Below, in pieces: positions 43,568 through 53,970 of a stretch of DNA of 64,000 nt (its first letter is position 1; every line of letters begins with the position of its first letter). Made by a program: the position numbers and the translations under genes. The stretch covers positions 1 to 64,000 of the forward strand of contig CAOKET010000001.1 in the NCBI GenBank assembly GCA_948467605.1. Reading direction: 5' to 3'. The notes beneath the pieces were generated by a model that searched no databases, was not told the origin of the DNA, and worked only from the letters and a program-made list of their open reading frames with translations. This stretch comes from an uncultured Mycoplasmatota bacterium. GTDB taxonomy: Bacteria > Bacillota_I > Bacilli_A > RF39 > UBA660.

Positions 43568-44293
43568 ATGAAAGGAATCTTAGCTCGCAAAGTTGGTATG
43601 ACTCAAGTTTTTACAGAAAGTGGTGTATTAATACCAGTTACTGTATTAGAAGTAAGTACTAATAATGTGGTTACACAAATCAAAACTAAAGCCAATGATG
43701 GTTATGATGCCATTCAATTAGGTTTTGATACTAAAAGAGAAAAACTTAGTAATAAACCTGAGATGGGTCATGTAAAAAAAGCTAACACAGAGCCTAAGCG
43801 CTTCTTTAGAGAACTTAGGGGAGTTAATGTAGAAGATTATACTTTAGGACAAGAAATTAAGGTTGATATCTTTGAAGCAGGTGAAATCGTAGATGTTACT
43901 GGTACAAGTAAAGGAAAAGGTTTCCAAGGCGTAATTAAACGTTTCAATCAAAGCAGAGGTCCTATGGGACATGGTTCTCAATATCATAGAGGCGTTGGTT
44001 CAATGGGAACACTTCGTCCAATGCGTGTTTTTAAGGGTAAACATTTACCAGGACACATGGGTAACGAAACAGTTACTATACAAAATCTAGAAATAATTAA
44101 AGTTGATACAGAAAACAGTTTAATATTGGTAAAGGGAAATGTACCTGGACCAAATAAAGGACTAGTATTTGTTAAATCAGCGATTAAAAATTTAAATAAA
44201 AGAGAAGTGGAAACTTTAAAAAGTTATTCTCAAAAAGAAGAAGTAGTAGAAGAAACTGAAGCTTTGTCTAGTGAATCATCACAAGATGAATAG
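43568..44293 (+). CDS. rplC: Ribosomal protein L3
   Basis: A 241-residue large-subunit protein that reaches the peptidyl-transferase centre. [15 protein letters not shown] and the [18 protein letters not shown] loop are standard. About 25-30 residues of acidic C-terminal tail ([18 protein letters not shown]) are added beyond the usual length of about 210. Confidence 0.97.
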   Translation: MKGILARKVGMTQVFTESGVLIPVTVLEVSTNNVVTQIKTKANDGYDAIQLGFDTKREKLSNKPEMGHVKKANTEPKRFFRELRGVNVEDYTLGQEIKVDIFEAGEIVDVTGTSKGKGFQGVIKRFNQSRGPMGHGSQYHRGVGSMGTLRPMRVFKGKHLPGHMGNETVTIQNLEIIKVDTENSLILVKGNVPGPNKGLVFVKSAIKNLNKREVETLKSYSQKEEVVEETEALSSESSQDE

Positions 44294-44323
44294 TAGTTTA
44301 ACTAGTGATGAAAGGAGGATATT

Positions 44324-44947
44324 ATGGCAAAACAAAAAGTTTTAAACGTAAAAGGTGAACAAGTTAAAGATATAACTTTATCTGATTCAATTTGGAAAAT
44401 CACACCTAACGATGCTGTTTTATATGATGCTGTAGTTCTAGCACAGGCTTCTTTAAGAAGTGGAACTCACGATACTAAAACAAGATCAGAAGTTAGCGGT
44501 GGTGGTAGAAAACCATGGAAACAAAAAGGAACTGGTCGTGCTCGTCAAGGATCTATTCGTGCACCACAATGGAGAGGTGGAGGTATAGTATTTGGACCTC
44601 ATCCAAGAGATTACGACAAGAAGATGAACAGGAAAGAAAGACGTTTAGCATTAAAATCTGCTTTAACATATAAATTCTTAGATAAAGAATTAATAGTTCT
44701 TGATTCAATTGAATTAGCAGAAGGTAAAACTAAAGTTGCTCTAGAAATTCTTAAAAATCTTAAATTAGATGATACAACTATGTTTGTTACAAAAGAAGAA
44801 AATGAAAATTTAGTATTAGCTACTCGTAACTTAGGTGACTTAAATGTAATTTTATCTAGAAATATTAATGTATTAGAAATATTAAGATCAAAATATTTAG
44901 TTGTTACTGAAGACGCTATTGCTGATATAGAGGAGGCTCTTAAGTAA
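44324..44947 (+). CDS. rplD: Ribosomal protein L4
   Basis: A 207-residue protein lining the exit tunnel. The extended loop (VSGGGRKPWKQKGTGRARQGS) is intact. In many bacteria L4 represses its own operon through the S10 leader, which makes the structured leader at 43122-43246 relevant. It overlaps rplW by one base (TAATG). Confidence 0.97.
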   Translation: MAKQKVLNVKGEQVKDITLSDSIWKITPNDAVLYDAVVLAQASLRSGTHDTKTRSEVSGGGRKPWKQKGTGRARQGSIRAPQWRGGGIVFGPHPRDYDKKMNRKERRLALKSALTYKFLDKELIVLDSIELAEGKTKVALEILKNLKLDDTTMFVTKEENENLVLATRNLGDLNVILSRNINVLEILRSKYLVVTEDAIADIEEALK

Positions 44948-45222
44948 TGGAAAAAGCAAGAGATATAATTAAGGCTCCTATTATTACTGAAAAGTCAGCA
45001 TCATTAAAAGAATATAACACTTATGTATTTGAAGTTGATAGAAGAGCCAATAAGACAGAAATAAAACAGGCAATTGAAAGTATTTTCAATGTTAAAGTTG
45101 CTGATGTTAGAACAAGTATTACTAAGCCAAAGAAAAAACGTGTTGGTAAGTATACTGGTATGACTAAAGCAATTAAGAAAGCATTCGTTAAATTAAGCGA
45201 AGGGTCTATTGATATAATTTAG
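44947..45222 (+). CDS. rplW: Ribosomal protein L23
   Basis: A 91-residue protein at the tunnel exit and docking site for SRP and trigger factor. APIITEKSASLKEYNTYVFEV and the basic loop (TKPKKKRVGKYTGMTK) are typical. Its start overlaps the rplD stop. Confidence 0.97.
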   Translation: MEKARDIIKAPIITEKSASLKEYNTYVFEVDRRANKTEIKQAIESIFNVKVADVRTSITKPKKKRVGKYTGMTKAIKKAFVKLSEGSIDII

Positions 45223-45237
45223 TAAGGAGGACATATT

Positions 45238-46071
45238 ATGCCAATAAAAACATATAAACCAACTACTAATGCTAGAAGAAATATGAGCACTTTAGTAAAC
45301 AGTGAACTTACTAAAAAAGCGCCCGAAAAAAGCTTAGTAGAAACGTTATCAAAAAATGGTGGTCGTAATAATCAAGGTCGAATTACTGTAAGACATCACG
45401 GTGGTGGTGCTAAGAGAAAATATCGTATAATTGATTTTAAAAGAAATAAATTCGATGTTCCTGGTACAGTAGTTTCAATTGAATACGATCCAAATAGAAA
45501 TGCAAATATTGCATTAGTAAACTATATTGATGGTGAAAAAAGATATATAATAGCACCTAAAGATATTAAAGTAGGAACAAAGGTAATAAGTAGTGAAAAA
45601 GCTGATATAAAACTTGGAAATGCATTACCAATAATGAATATCCCAGTTGGTACAGTAATTCATAATATTGAATTAAAACCTGGTAAAGGTGCTCAACTTG
45701 CTAGAAGTGCTGGAACAAGTGCTCAAATCTTAGGTCGTGAAGACAAATATGTACTTATAAGATTAACTAGCGGTGAGATTAGAAAAGTATTAGGTGTATG
45801 TATTGCTACTGTAGGTGAAGTTGGAAATGCTGACTATGAATTAGTAAAAATAGGAAAAGCAGGACGTAAACGTCATATGGGTATTAAACCAACAGTTCGT
45901 GGATCAGTTATGAACCCTAATGATCACCCACATGGTGGTGGTGAAGGACGTGCACCAATAGGTAGAAAAGCACCAATGACACCTTGGGGTAAAAAAGCAT
46001 TTGGTGTTAAGACTAGAAAAACTAAGAAAGCTTCTAACAAACTTATTGTTCGTAGTCGTAAGCAAAAATAA
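45238..46071 (+). CDS. rplB: Ribosomal protein L2
   Basis: A 277-residue core protein needed for subunit association and peptidyl transfer. [21 protein letters not shown] and the C-terminal [19 protein letters not shown] loop, containing the key His, are intact. Length is normal. TAAGGAGGA Shine-Dalgarno. Confidence 0.98.
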   Translation: MPIKTYKPTTNARRNMSTLVNSELTKKAPEKSLVETLSKNGGRNNQGRITVRHHGGGAKRKYRIIDFKRNKFDVPGTVVSIEYDPNRNANIALVNYIDGEKRYIIAPKDIKVGTKVISSEKADIKLGNALPIMNIPVGTVIHNIELKPGKGAQLARSAGTSAQILGREDKYVLIRLTSGEIRKVLGVCIATVGEVGNADYELVKIGKAGRKRHMGIKPTVRGSVMNPNDHPHGGGEGRAPIGRKAPMTPWGKKAFGVKTRKTKKASNKLIVRSRKQK

Positions 46072-46088
46072 AGGAAGGATGAGTAGAA

Positions 46089-46355
46089 ATGGCTAGAAGT
46101 ATAAAAAAAGGTCCTTATGTTTTTCCAAGATTATTAGAAAAAGTTAAGGAATTAAATAAAAACGCAAAAAAAGAAGTTATAAAGACATATTCGCGTAGAT
46201 CAACAATTTTCCCTGATTTTGTTGGACATACTTTTGCAGTACACAACGGAAAAGATTTTATCCCTGTATATGTTACAGAAGATATGGTAGGACATAAATT
46301 AGGTGAATTTGCATTAACTCGTAAATGCGGCGGTCATGGCGAGAATAAAAAATAA
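46089..46355 (+). CDS. rpsS: Ribosomal protein S19
   Basis: An 88-residue protein of the 30S head that contacts tRNA and S13. [17 protein letters not shown] and [20 protein letters not shown] are diagnostic. Normal length and place between rplB and rplV. Confidence 0.98.
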   Translation: MARSIKKGPYVFPRLLEKVKELNKNAKKEVIKTYSRRSTIFPDFVGHTFAVHNGKDFIPVYVTEDMVGHKLGEFALTRKCGGHGENKK

Positions 46356-46379
46356 AACTACCATGGAAGGAGGACTAAT

Positions 46380-46733
46380 ATGGAAGTAATGGAGAAAAAG
46401 TGTGCAACTGCTACTCATAAGGGTGCAAGAATAGGTGCACAAAAAACAAGATTAGTTATTGATTTAATTCGTGGTAAAGATGCTGCAACTGCACTATCTA
46501 TACTAAAAAATAATAATACTAGAGCGTCAGTTCTAATCGAAAAAGTTTTAAGATCTAGTATTGCAAATGCTGTAAACAATTTAAACTTGGATGAAACTAA
46601 GTTATATGTTAAAGAGTGCTTTGTTAATGATGGACCAGTTCTAAAGAGAATAAAGATGGGATCTAGAGGTCATGTTGATCGAAATGACCATAGAACAAGT
46701 CATATTATTGTTACAGTAGCAGAAAGACTTTAA
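46380..46733 (+). CDS. rplV: Ribosomal protein L22
   Basis: A 117-residue tunnel protein. ARIGAQKTRLVIDLIRGKDA begins the core and the beta-hairpin at GPVLKRIKMGSRGHVD reaches the macrolide-contact region. ATG 46380 follows GGAAGGAGG; a second in-frame ATG at 46389 is less well spaced. Confidence 0.97.
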   Translation: MEVMEKKCATATHKGARIGAQKTRLVIDLIRGKDAATALSILKNNNTRASVLIEKVLRSSIANAVNNLNLDETKLYVKECFVNDGPVLKRIKMGSRGHVDRNDHRTSHIIVTVAERL

Positions 46734-46745
46734 GGAGGTTAAGTA

Positions 46746-47423
46746 ATGGGACAAAAGGTTAATCCTAATGGACTTAGATTAGGTGGAATAAAAACTTGGC
46801 AGTCTAAATGGTATGCTTCTAAAAAAGATTATTCAACTTATTTAATAAAAGATGTTAAAATTAGAAAATATCTTGAAAAGAATCTTTCAGATGCGGCTAT
46901 TTCTGATATTCTTATCGAAAGAAATGCTAAATCAACTGAAGTTACTATTTTTACTGCTAAACCTGGTGTAATAATTGGTCATGGCGGAGAAGAAATTGAA
47001 AAATTAAAAAAATCTCTTAGCAAATTGGCTGATGAAGATATACAAATTTCGATCAAAGAAATTAAGCAACCTGATATGGATGCGAAAATAGTAGCACAAT
47101 CTATTGCTCATCAAATTGAAAATAGAGCATCATTCAGAATGACTCAAAAAAGAGCAATTAGAAATGCTATGAAGGCTGGAGCTAAGGGTATTAAAACTTC
47201 TGTTTCAGGAAGATTAGATGGAGCAGATATGGCTCGTAGCGAAGGTTATACTGAAGGAATGATACCACTTCATACTTTGCGTGCAGATATTGATTATGCT
47301 GTTGCAGAAGCTGATACTACTTTCGGTAAAATCGGTGTAAAAGTATGGATATATAAAGGTGAAATACTTCCTAGTAAAAATAATAAGGGAGGTAATGTAG
47401 ATGTTAATACCAGCAAGAACTAA
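46746..47423 (+). CDS. rpsC: Ribosomal protein S3
   Basis: A 225-residue protein with an N-terminal KH domain ([17 protein letters not shown]) and a C-terminal S3 domain ([27 protein letters not shown]). It lines the mRNA entry. The last 23 bases overlap rplP, whose start lies within its tail codons; the Shine-Dalgarno for rplP is inside rpsC. Confidence 0.97.
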   Translation: MGQKVNPNGLRLGGIKTWQSKWYASKKDYSTYLIKDVKIRKYLEKNLSDAAISDILIERNAKSTEVTIFTAKPGVIIGHGGEEIEKLKKSLSKLADEDIQISIKEIKQPDMDAKIVAQSIAHQIENRASFRMTQKRAIRNAMKAGAKGIKTSVSGRLDGADMARSEGYTEGMIPLHTLRADIDYAVAEADTTFGKIGVKVWIYKGEILPSKNNKGGNVDVNTSKN

Positions 47424-47832
47424 ATATCGTAGAGTTCACAGATTACCTTATGAAGGACATTCAAAGGGTAACACTGAACTACATTTTGGTGAGTATGGTT
47501 TACAGGCTAAAGAAGGCGCTTGGATAACAGCAAACCAAATAGAAGCAGCCCGTGTAGCGATGACTCGTTATATGAAACGTGGTGGAAAAGTATTTGTTAA
47601 CATTTTCCCACATATGCCAAAAACTAAGAAACCTCTTGAAACTCGTCAAGGTAAAGGTAAAGGTGCTGTTGAATTATGGGTTGCAGTTGTTAAGGAAGGA
47701 AAAATTATGTTTGAAGTATCTGGTGTTTCTGAAGAAGTTGCTCGTGAAGCATTAAGATTGGCAGGACATAAATTACCTATTAAGACTAAGTTTGTAAAGA
47801 AAGAACAAGGTGGTGATCTTAATGAAGGTTAA
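47401..47832 (+). CDS. rplP: Ribosomal protein L16
   Basis: A 143-residue protein near the A-site t[22 protein letters not shown] and the [19 protein letters not shown] segment are standard. It starts 23 bases before the rpsC stop and overlaps rpmC by 11 bases, so three genes are chained by overlap. Confidence 0.97.
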   Translation: MLIPARTKYRRVHRLPYEGHSKGNTELHFGEYGLQAKEGAWITANQIEAARVAMTRYMKRGGKVFVNIFPHMPKTKKPLETRQGKGKGAVELWVAVVKEGKIMFEVSGVSEEVAREALRLAGHKLPIKTKFVKKEQGGDLNEG

Positions 47833-48019
47833 TGATATAAGAAATTTAACCACTGATGAAATAGTTAAGAAAATTGAAGAAACTAAAGAAGAATTATTTA
47901 ATTTACGTTTTCAACAAGCTACTGGTAACTTAGAAAAACCTTCTAGAATTAAAGATTTGAGAAAATTGATTGCAAGATTAAAAACAGTTTTGCATGAACG
48001 TGAACTAAAGGAAATATAG
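47822..48019 (+). CDS. rpmC: Ribosomal protein L29
   Basis: A 65-residue helical protein at the tunnel exit. [20 protein letters not shown] and the [14 protein letters not shown] signature fit. ATG 47822 follows AGGTGGTGAT, which lies within the end of rplP; the upstream GTG start in that frame is rejected. Confidence 0.96.
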   Translation: MKVNDIRNLTTDEIVKKIEETKEELFNLRFQQATGNLEKPSRIKDLRKLIARLKTVLHERELKEI

Positions 48020-48028
48020 GAGGTAGAC

Positions 48029-48286
48029 ATGGAAAAGGTAAGAAAGCAAATTATTGGAACTGTTGTAAGTGACAAAAATGATAAGACTATCATTGTTAAA
48101 GTTGAAACTAGAAAGAAACATCCACTATATGGAAAACTTGTTAAGGTGTCAAATAAGTATGTTGCTCACGATGAAGAAAATAAAGCTAAGATTGGCGATA
48201 GAGTTCGTATTATGGAAACTAGACCATTATCTAAAACTAAACGTTTTGAATTAGTAGAAATAGTTGAAGAAGCCGTAATTTTATAG
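48029..48286 (+). CDS. rpsQ: Ribosomal protein S17
   Basis: An 85-residue OB-fold protein of the 30S body. [27 protein letters not shown] and [21 protein letters not shown] are diagnostic. Normal size. AGGAGGT is 5-6 bases before ATG. Confidence 0.97.
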   Translation: MEKVRKQIIGTVVSDKNDKTIIVKVETRKKHPLYGKLVKVSNKYVAHDEENKAKIGDRVRIMETRPLSKTKRFELVEIVEEAVIL

Positions 48287-48315
48287 GTCTATAAAATAAG
48301 CGAAGGAGGAAAATT

Positions 48316-48690
48316 ATGATAGCACAACAAACCCGTTTAAAAGTAGCTGATAATTCTGGGGCTAGAGAGCTTTTAGTTATTAGAGTTCTTGGAGGTTCTA
48401 ACCGTAAATTTGGTGGTTTAGGTAGCGTTGTAGTTGCTAGTGTCAAAAAAGCACTTCCAAATGGATCAGTTAAAAAGGGAAAAGTAGTTAGAGCAGTTAT
48501 TGTAAGAACTAAGGCTGCTACAAAAAGAAAAGATGGTACTTATATAAGATTCGACGATAATGCATGTGTACTTATCAAAAGTGCTGAAGATAAGACACCT
48601 GTTGGAACTCGTGTATTAGGACCAGTTGCAAGAGAACTTAGGGATCAGGATTATATGAAGATTGTATCTCTTGCTAGCGAAGTACTATAA
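48316..48690 (+). CDS. rplN: Ribosomal protein L14
   Basis: A 124-residue beta-barrel protein at the subunit interface. [19 protein letters not shown] and the [11 protein letters not shown] loop are standard; normal length. It begins the spc part of the cluster; no separate promoter was seen in the 29-base gap. Confidence 0.98.
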   Translation: MIAQQTRLKVADNSGARELLVIRVLGGSNRKFGGLGSVVVASVKKALPNGSVKKGKVVRAVIVRTKAATKRKDGTYIRFDDNACVLIKSAEDKTPVGTRVLGPVARELRDQDYMKIVSLASEVL

Positions 48691-48704
48691 GGAGGTAAAT
48701 CGTA

Positions 48705-48971
48705 ATGAAACTTAAAACAGGAGATAAAGTTGTTGTTATTGCTGGTAAAGACAGAACTAAAACTGGTAAAATAACAAAAGTTCTAAAAAATGATAAAGTT
48801 GTTGTTGAAGGAATTAATATTGTTAAAAAACATATGAAACCAAATCAACAAAATGATAAAGGTAGTATTATTGAGGTTGAGGCTCCAATTCATGTATCTA
48901 ATGTTAAATTAGTTAAAGAAGAAGAGAAAAAAGAAACTAAGAAAACTACTAAAACTAAGAAAGATAAATAA
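48705..48971 (+). CDS. rplX: Ribosomal protein L24
   Basis: An 88-residue KOW-domain assembly initiator. [20 protein letters not shown] is the KOW motif. It is slightly shorter than the common length of about 103 but retains a Lys/Thr-rich tail ([14 protein letters not shown]). Confidence 0.96.
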   Translation: MKLKTGDKVVVIAGKDRTKTGKITKVLKNDKVVVEGINIVKKHMKPNQQNDKGSIIEVEAPIHVSNVKLVKEEEKKETKKTTKTKKDK

Positions 48972-48988
48972 TTGGGAGGAGGGAAATT

Positions 48989-49528
48989 ATGAACCGCCTA
49001 AAAGAAAAATATGTGAATGAAGTAGTTCCAAGTTTAATGGATAAATATAAATATTCTTCAGTTATGCAGTGTCCAAAAATAGAAAAAGTAGTTATTAATA
49101 TTGGTTGTGGAGATGCAACTACTAACTCAAAATTAATAGATGCTTCTGTTAGTGATCTTGAACTTATAACAGGTGCTAAACCAGTTGTTACAAGAGCCAA
49201 GAAATCAATAGCAGGATTTAAATTAAGAGAAGGGCAACCTATAGGATGTATGGTTACTTTAAGAGGAAACAAAATGTATGCCTTCTTAGATAAACTTATT
49301 AATATAGCATTACCTAGAGTTAGAGATTTTAGAGGTGTTTCTAGAAAATCATTTGATGGAAGGGGAAATTATACTTTAGGTATTAAAGAACAATTAATAT
49401 TCCCAGAAATCGAATATGATAAAATCGTGAAATTACGTGGTATGGATATAGTAATAGTAACTACAGCTAATACAAATGAAGAAGCATTTGATTTATTAAG
49501 TGGAATGAAAGTTCCTTTTAAGAAGTAA
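48989..49528 (+). CDS. rplE: Ribosomal protein L5
   Basis: A 179-residue protein of the central protuberance that binds 5S rRNA and contacts S13. [40 protein letters not shown] and the [15 protein letters not shown] segment are diagnostic. A strong GGGAGGAGGG precedes ATG. Confidence 0.98.
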   Translation: MNRLKEKYVNEVVPSLMDKYKYSSVMQCPKIEKVVINIGCGDATTNSKLIDASVSDLELITGAKPVVTRAKKSIAGFKLREGQPIGCMVTLRGNKMYAFLDKLINIALPRVRDFRGVSRKSFDGRGNYTLGIKEQLIFPEIEYDKIVKLRGMDIVIVTTANTNEEAFDLLSGMKVPFKK

Positions 49529-49540
49529 GGAGGAGACAAT

Positions 49541-49726
49541 ATGGCAAAGAAAAGTATGATAGTAAAATCACAAAAACCTCAAAAATTTAAGGTTCGTGAA
49601 TATACTCGTTGCAACATCTGTGGTAGACCACATAGTGTATTAAAAAAATATGGAATATGTCGTATTTGTTTTAGAGAACTTGCTAATAATGGACAAATTC
49701 CAGGTGTTAAAAAATCTAGTTGGTAA
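49541..49726 (+). CDS. rpsN: Ribosomal protein S14, zinc-binding type Z
   Basis: A 61-residue S14 of the short zinc form. C24xxC27 and C40xxC43 ([20 protein letters not shown]) bind zinc. The zinc form is typical of Bacillota. It assembles into the 30S head next to S3 and S10. Confidence 0.97.
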   Translation: MAKKSMIVKSQKPQKFKVREYTRCNICGRPHSVLKKYGICRICFRELANNGQIPGVKKSSW

Positions 49727-49745
49727 GAGATAAGGAGGTATTAGT

Positions 49746-50132
49746 ATGCCAGTAAATGATCCAATAGCAGATTTACTTACAAGAATTCGTAATGCAAATC
49801 AATTACATTATAAAGAAGTAAGTGTACCTGTTTCAAAAATGAAGTTGGAAATCGTTAGAATTCTTAAAGAAGAAGGATTCATTGAAGATTATAATGTTCA
49901 AGAAAATAATATAATCATAATTTTAAAATATGGGTTAAGAAAAGAAACCGTTATTTCTGGATTAAAGAGAATATCTAAACCAGGATTACGTGTATATGCA
50001 AAATCTTCTGAAATTCCAAAAGTATTAAATGGATTAGGAATCGCAATTATTTCTACATCTAATGGTGTTATGACTGACAAAGAAGCACGTCGTCAAAATC
50101 TAGGTGGAGAAGTATTAGCATATATTTGGTAA
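49746..50132 (+). CDS. rpsH: Ribosomal protein S8
   Basis: A 128-residue 16S rRNA-binding protein. [21 protein letters not shown] and the C-terminal [20 protein letters not shown] loop that contacts helix 21 are intact. In E. coli S8 represses the spc operon; not shown here. Confidence 0.98.
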   Translation: MPVNDPIADLLTRIRNANQLHYKEVSVPVSKMKLEIVRILKEEGFIEDYNVQENNIIIILKYGLRKETVISGLKRISKPGLRVYAKSSEIPKVLNGLGIAIISTSNGVMTDKEARRQNLGGEVLAYIW

Positions 50133-50155
50133 AAAAACTATAAGGAGGTGTCATT

Positions 50156-50695
50156 ATGAGTCGTATTGGTAATAGAGTGCTAACAATACCTAATGGTGTA
50201 TCTGTTGAGGTTACAGATTTACTTGTTACTGTAAAAGGTCCAAAAGGAACTTTAACTCATGATTTACCAAAAAAAATTAAAGTTACAGTTGAAGATAATA
50301 CTGTAAAAGTTGAAAGATTAGATGAAATTAAAACTACAAAGCAATTACATGGTACTACAAATGCTATTATTAAAAATATGATAGATGGTGTTAGTGCTGG
50401 TTACTCTAAGGGATTAGAGATAATAGGTGTAGGTTATCGTTTCAATGTAAGTGGTAAAAAGTTAGTTATCAATGCTGGATATTCTCATACTGTTGATATG
50501 GAAGTACCTGAAGAACTTTCAGTTGAAGCAATAAGTAATACTGAGATTAAAGTATCTGGTATAGATAAAGTTAAGGTAGGCAAATTTGCTGCTGAAGTTA
50601 GGGATGTAAGAAGACCAGAGCCATATAAGGGTAAAGGTATTCGTTATGTTGGTGAACATGTTCGTCGTAAAGAAGGTAAAAAAGCTTCTAAATAA
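50156..50695 (+). CDS. rplF: Ribosomal protein L6
   Basis: A 179-residue protein made of two similar RRM-like domains. MSRIGNRVLTIPNGVSVEV begins the first, and RRPEPYKGKGIRYVGEHVRRKEGK closes the second. It contacts the sarcin-ricin loop region. Shine-Dalgarno TAAGGAGGTG. Confidence 0.98.
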   Translation: MSRIGNRVLTIPNGVSVEVTDLLVTVKGPKGTLTHDLPKKIKVTVEDNTVKVERLDEIKTTKQLHGTTNAIIKNMIDGVSAGYSKGLEIIGVGYRFNVSGKKLVINAGYSHTVDMEVPEELSVEAISNTEIKVSGIDKVKVGKFAAEVRDVRRPEPYKGKGIRYVGEHVRRKEGKKASK

Positions 50696-50714
50696 TATTT
50701 AAGGAGGTTAACTT

Positions 50715-51071
50715 ATGATTAAAAAAGTTTCTCGTAATGAAATTCGTAAAGTAAGACATGAGAGAGTTAGACAAAGTATATCTGGAACTAAAGAAGTTCC
50801 AAGATTAAATGTTTTTAGATCAAACAAAAACATTAGTGTTCAAATCATTGATGATGATGCTAAAATTACATTAGTTAGTTCATCATCTGAAGGATTAAAG
50901 TTAGAAAATGGAAGTAATATAGAAGCCGCTACTAAAGTAGGAGAAGATATTGCTAAAAAGGCTGTAAAATTAGGTATCACTAAAGTTGTATTCGATAGAG
51001 GTGGATATTTATACCATGGTCGCGTTAAAGCTTTAGCAGAAGCCGCACGTGAAAATGGATTAGAATTCTAA
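50715..51071 (+). CDS. rplR: Ribosomal protein L18
   Basis: A 118-residue 5S rRNA-binding protein. [21 protein letters not shown] and [25 protein letters not shown] are diagnostic; normal length. Confidence 0.98.
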   Translation: MIKKVSRNEIRKVRHERVRQSISGTKEVPRLNVFRSNKNISVQIIDDDAKITLVSSSSEGLKLENGSNIEAATKVGEDIAKKAVKLGITKVVFDRGGYLYHGRVKALAEAARENGLEF

Positions 51072-51086
51072 GAGGAGGGAAAATTT

Positions 51087-51596
51087 ATGCAAAAGAAAAA
51101 ATTTGACCAACGTAAAAGCGAATTTGAAGAGCGTGTTATTGAACTTAGACGTGTTACTACTGTAACTAAAGGTGGACGTCAATATGGTTTTTCAGCAGCA
51201 GTTGTTGTTGGAGATAAAAATGGACGTGTTGGTATAGGTACTGGTAAGGCTAAGGAAGTAGTAGACGCTATTAAGAAAGCTGTTCAACAAGCAACAAAAA
51301 ATGTTATAAGAGTTAGTTTAGTAGATAGCCGTACAATTTCTCATGAAATGATTGGCGTATCTGGAGCAGCTAAAGTTTTAATTAAACCTGCATATGAAGG
51401 TACTGGTGTTATAGCCGGTGGTGCTGTTCGTTCTGTTCTTGAACTTGCTGGAGTTAAAGATGTCCTATCTAAATCATTAAGATCAAATACTAAATTAAAC
51501 GTTGCTCGTGCAACATTAAATGCACTTAAAGATCAAAAGAGTATTTCACATGTTGCTAAATTACGTGGAAAGACAGAAAGTGAGATTTTAGGATAA
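51087..51596 (+). CDS. rpsE: Ribosomal protein S5
   Basis: A 169-residue fidelity protein of the 30S body. An N-terminal dsRBD-like domain carries [19 protein letters not shown] and [20 protein letters not shown]. It joins rplO directly (TAATG overlap); the usual rpmD between them is absent. Confidence 0.98.
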   Translation: MQKKKFDQRKSEFEERVIELRRVTTVTKGGRQYGFSAAVVVGDKNGRVGIGTGKAKEVVDAIKKAVQQATKNVIRVSLVDSRTISHEMIGVSGAAKVLIKPAYEGTGVIAGGAVRSVLELAGVKDVLSKSLRSNTKLNVARATLNALKDQKSISHVAKLRGKTESEILG

Positions 51597-52039
51597 TGAG
51601 ATTGAATGAAATTAAGCCTAATGAAGGCGCAGTAAAAATAGCAAAAAGAAAAGGTTTAGGATTAGGAACAGGAAACGGTAAGACTGCAGGACGTGGTCAA
51701 AAAGGACAAAAGGCTAGAAGTGGCTATAGTCGTAAAATAGGATTTGAAGGTGGGCAATTACCTTTATACAGAAGATTGCCAAAAAGAGGATTTAAAAACG
51801 CTATGTTCAAAACTGAATATGCAGTTATAAATCTAAGTGATTTAAATAGATTTGATAATGATACAGTTGTAACTCCTGAATTATTAAAAGAAACAGGGTT
51901 AGTAAAAAAACAACTTGCAGGTATCAAAGTATTAGGAAATGGAAAATTAGAGAAGAAATTAACAGTTAAGGCTAGTAAATTCTCTAATGTAGCAAAACAA
52001 CAAATTGAAGCAAATGGTGGGAAAATAGAGGTGATGTAG
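51596..52039 (+). CDS. rplO: Ribosomal protein L15
   Basis: A 147-residue late assembly protein. The Gly/Arg/Lys-rich N-terminus ([21 protein letters not shown]) and the [17 protein letters not shown] core are standard. Its ATG overlaps the rpsE stop, leaving no space for rpmD. The secY Shine-Dalgarno lies in its final codons. Confidence 0.98.
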   Translation: MRLNEIKPNEGAVKIAKRKGLGLGTGNGKTAGRGQKGQKARSGYSRKIGFEGGQLPLYRRLPKRGFKNAMFKTEYAVINLSDLNRFDNDTVVTPELLKETGLVKKQLAGIKVLGNGKLEKKLTVKASKFSNVAKQQIEANGGKIEVM

Positions 52040-52040
52040 T

Positions 52041-53306
52041 ATGTTTAACACAGTTAAACAAATATTTGAACCTAAAAATAAGGATTTACAAAAAAGAATA
52101 CTATTTACTTTAGCAATATTAATAATATATAAAATAGGAACTTATATTACTGTTCCTGGTGTTGCTATAGGTGATCAACTTAAGAAATTAAGTTTTTTAG
52201 AACTATTTGATGTAGTAGGTGGTGGTTCTTTAAGTAACTTCTCAATATTTGCTCTTGGTGTATCACCTTATATTAGCGCATCAATTGTAATACAAATACT
52301 TCAAATGGATATTATTCCATATTTTACAGAATTACGCGAACAAGGCGAAGTTGGTCGTAGGAAGCTTAATCAAATTACAAGATATGCTGGAATAGTAATT
52401 GCTTTTATACAAGCGTTTGCATTCTCATATGCTTTAATGGGTATTAAGAATCCAGTTGAGGTTGCAAGAATATCTCTAATATTAACTGCTGGTACTTCAT
52501 TCCTATTATGGTTAGGAGACCAAGTTACTAGTAAGGGTGTAGGTAATGGTGTTTCATTAATAATTATGGCAGGTATTGTTACATCAATACCAAGTATGTT
52601 TGTAAATGTATTTAATACTGTTATGGTATATACTAGTGTACAAACAACATTGTTTGGTATAGCAAAATTCCTATTGTTTGTATTGGTTTATTTAATTATA
52701 ATAATTGGTGTTGTATTTGCTCAAGAAGCAGAACGTAAAATTCCAGTTCAATATGCTAATAAGAGTAATGCTAAATATGGAAATAGTCAGGGTGCATTTT
52801 TACCATTTAAGTTAAATTCAGCAGGAGTAATGCCAGTAATATTTGCATCTATATTATTAACTATTCCACAGATGATAGCAAAATTTATAAATAAACCAGG
52901 ATTTAATGATTTTGTTGAAAAATTTTTAAATTATGAAAAACCAGTTGGTTTTATACTATATTTGTTATTAATATTTGGATTCTCATATATTTATACATTT
53001 ATGCAAATAAGACCAAAAGAATTATCCGAGAACTTACAGAAAAATGGTGGATTTATTCCAGGAATAAGACCAGGTAATGAAACAACTGATTATATTAAAA
53101 AAGTTTTAGTTAGGGTTACAGTGATAGGTGCTTTATTCTTAATGATAATTGCAGCAATTCCAATTCTTTTTGGAAAGATATCAATATTCTCTAATACTAA
53201 TGTAAGTATTGGTGGTACAGGATTATTAATTATAGTTGGTGTAGCACTTGAAGTTTACAGACAAATAGAAAGTACTTTAGTAAGCAGAAATTATAGAAAG
53301 AGGTAA
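52041..53306 (+). CDS. secY: Preprotein translocase subunit SecY
   Basis: A 421-residue, ten-helix channel of the Sec translocon. The N-terminal PKNKDLQKRILFTLAILIIY, GVSPYISASIVIQILQ, and the cytosolic loop AQEAERKIPVQYA are diagnostic. It exports the signal-bearing proteins of this window, including the large surface protein. Start one base after rplO. Confidence 0.98.
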   Translation: MFNTVKQIFEPKNKDLQKRILFTLAILIIYKIGTYITVPGVAIGDQLKKLSFLELFDVVGGGSLSNFSIFALGVSPYISASIVIQILQMDIIPYFTELREQGEVGRRKLNQITRYAGIVIAFIQAFAFSYALMGIKNPVEVARISLILTAGTSFLLWLGDQVTSKGVGNGVSLIIMAGIVTSIPSMFVNVFNTVMVYTSVQTTLFGIAKFLLFVLVYLIIIIGVVFAQEAERKIPVQYANKSNAKYGNSQGAFLPFKLNSAGVMPVIFASILLTIPQMIAKFINKPGFNDFVEKFLNYEKPVGFILYLLLIFGFSYIYTFMQIRPKELSENLQKNGGFIPGIRPGNETTDYIKKVLVRVTVIGALFLMIIAAIPILFGKISIFSNTNVSIGGTGLLIIVGVALEVYRQIESTLVSRNYRKR

Positions 53307-53310
53307 TGGC

Positions 53311-53970
53311 ATGAAAAACTTAGTTTTAATTGCCCCTCCAGCTGCTGGGAAAGGAACTTTATCAAATTTATTATCTAAGGAATATAATATTCCGCATATA
53401 TCTACTGGAGACTTGCTTAGAAAAAGGGCTAATGTCGATGATGAATTTGGTATTGAACTTTTATGTTTGTTACAAACTGGAGAATTAGTAAATGATGATA
53501 TAGTATTGGATTTACTTAAGACAAGATTGTCTGATTCTGATTGTAAAAATGGGTATATACTAGACGGATATCCAAGAAATTTAAATCAAGCAAATCAACT
53601 CAATGATATTTTAAATGAAATAAATCTTTCAATAGATTATGTTATATATTTAGATATTAATAAAGAAATTGCTAAAGAAAGAATGCTTGGTAGGATTACT
53701 TGTCCAAAGTGTGGTGCTATATATAATAGAAATGACTCATCTAAATTGCCAAAGATTGATGGTGTTTGTGATGAATGTGATTCTAAGTTAAATGTAAGAA
53801 CTGATGATAGTATTCAAGCATTTGAAAGAAGATTTGAGGAATTTATTAATCTTACATTACCAGTTGTAGATTTTTATAAAAATACTGGAAAATTAGTTAA
53901 AGTTGATGGTACAATGGATACAGATAAGATTTTAATAGAATTTTCTAATATGTTGAAAGGCGATTTATGA
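53311..53970 (+). CDS. adk: Adenylate kinase with zinc-type lid
   Basis: A 219-residue long-form kinase (ATP + AMP to 2 ADP). The P-loop reads APPAAGKGT instead of GPPGAGKGT. GDLLRKR, LDGYPRN and the lid with four Cys (CPKCGAIYN...CDEC) are present. The lid binds zinc as in Bacilli. It is co-translated with map (ATGA overlap). The P-loop Gly-to-Ala changes are unusual, but all key Lys/Thr residues remain. Confidence 0.95.
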   Translation: MKNLVLIAPPAAGKGTLSNLLSKEYNIPHISTGDLLRKRANVDDEFGIELLCLLQTGELVNDDIVLDLLKTRLSDSDCKNGYILDGYPRNLNQANQLNDILNEINLSIDYVIYLDINKEIAKERMLGRITCPKCGAIYNRNDSSKLPKIDGVCDECDSKLNVRTDDSIQAFERRFEEFINLTLPVVDFYKNTGKLVKVDGTMDTDKILIEFSNMLKGDL

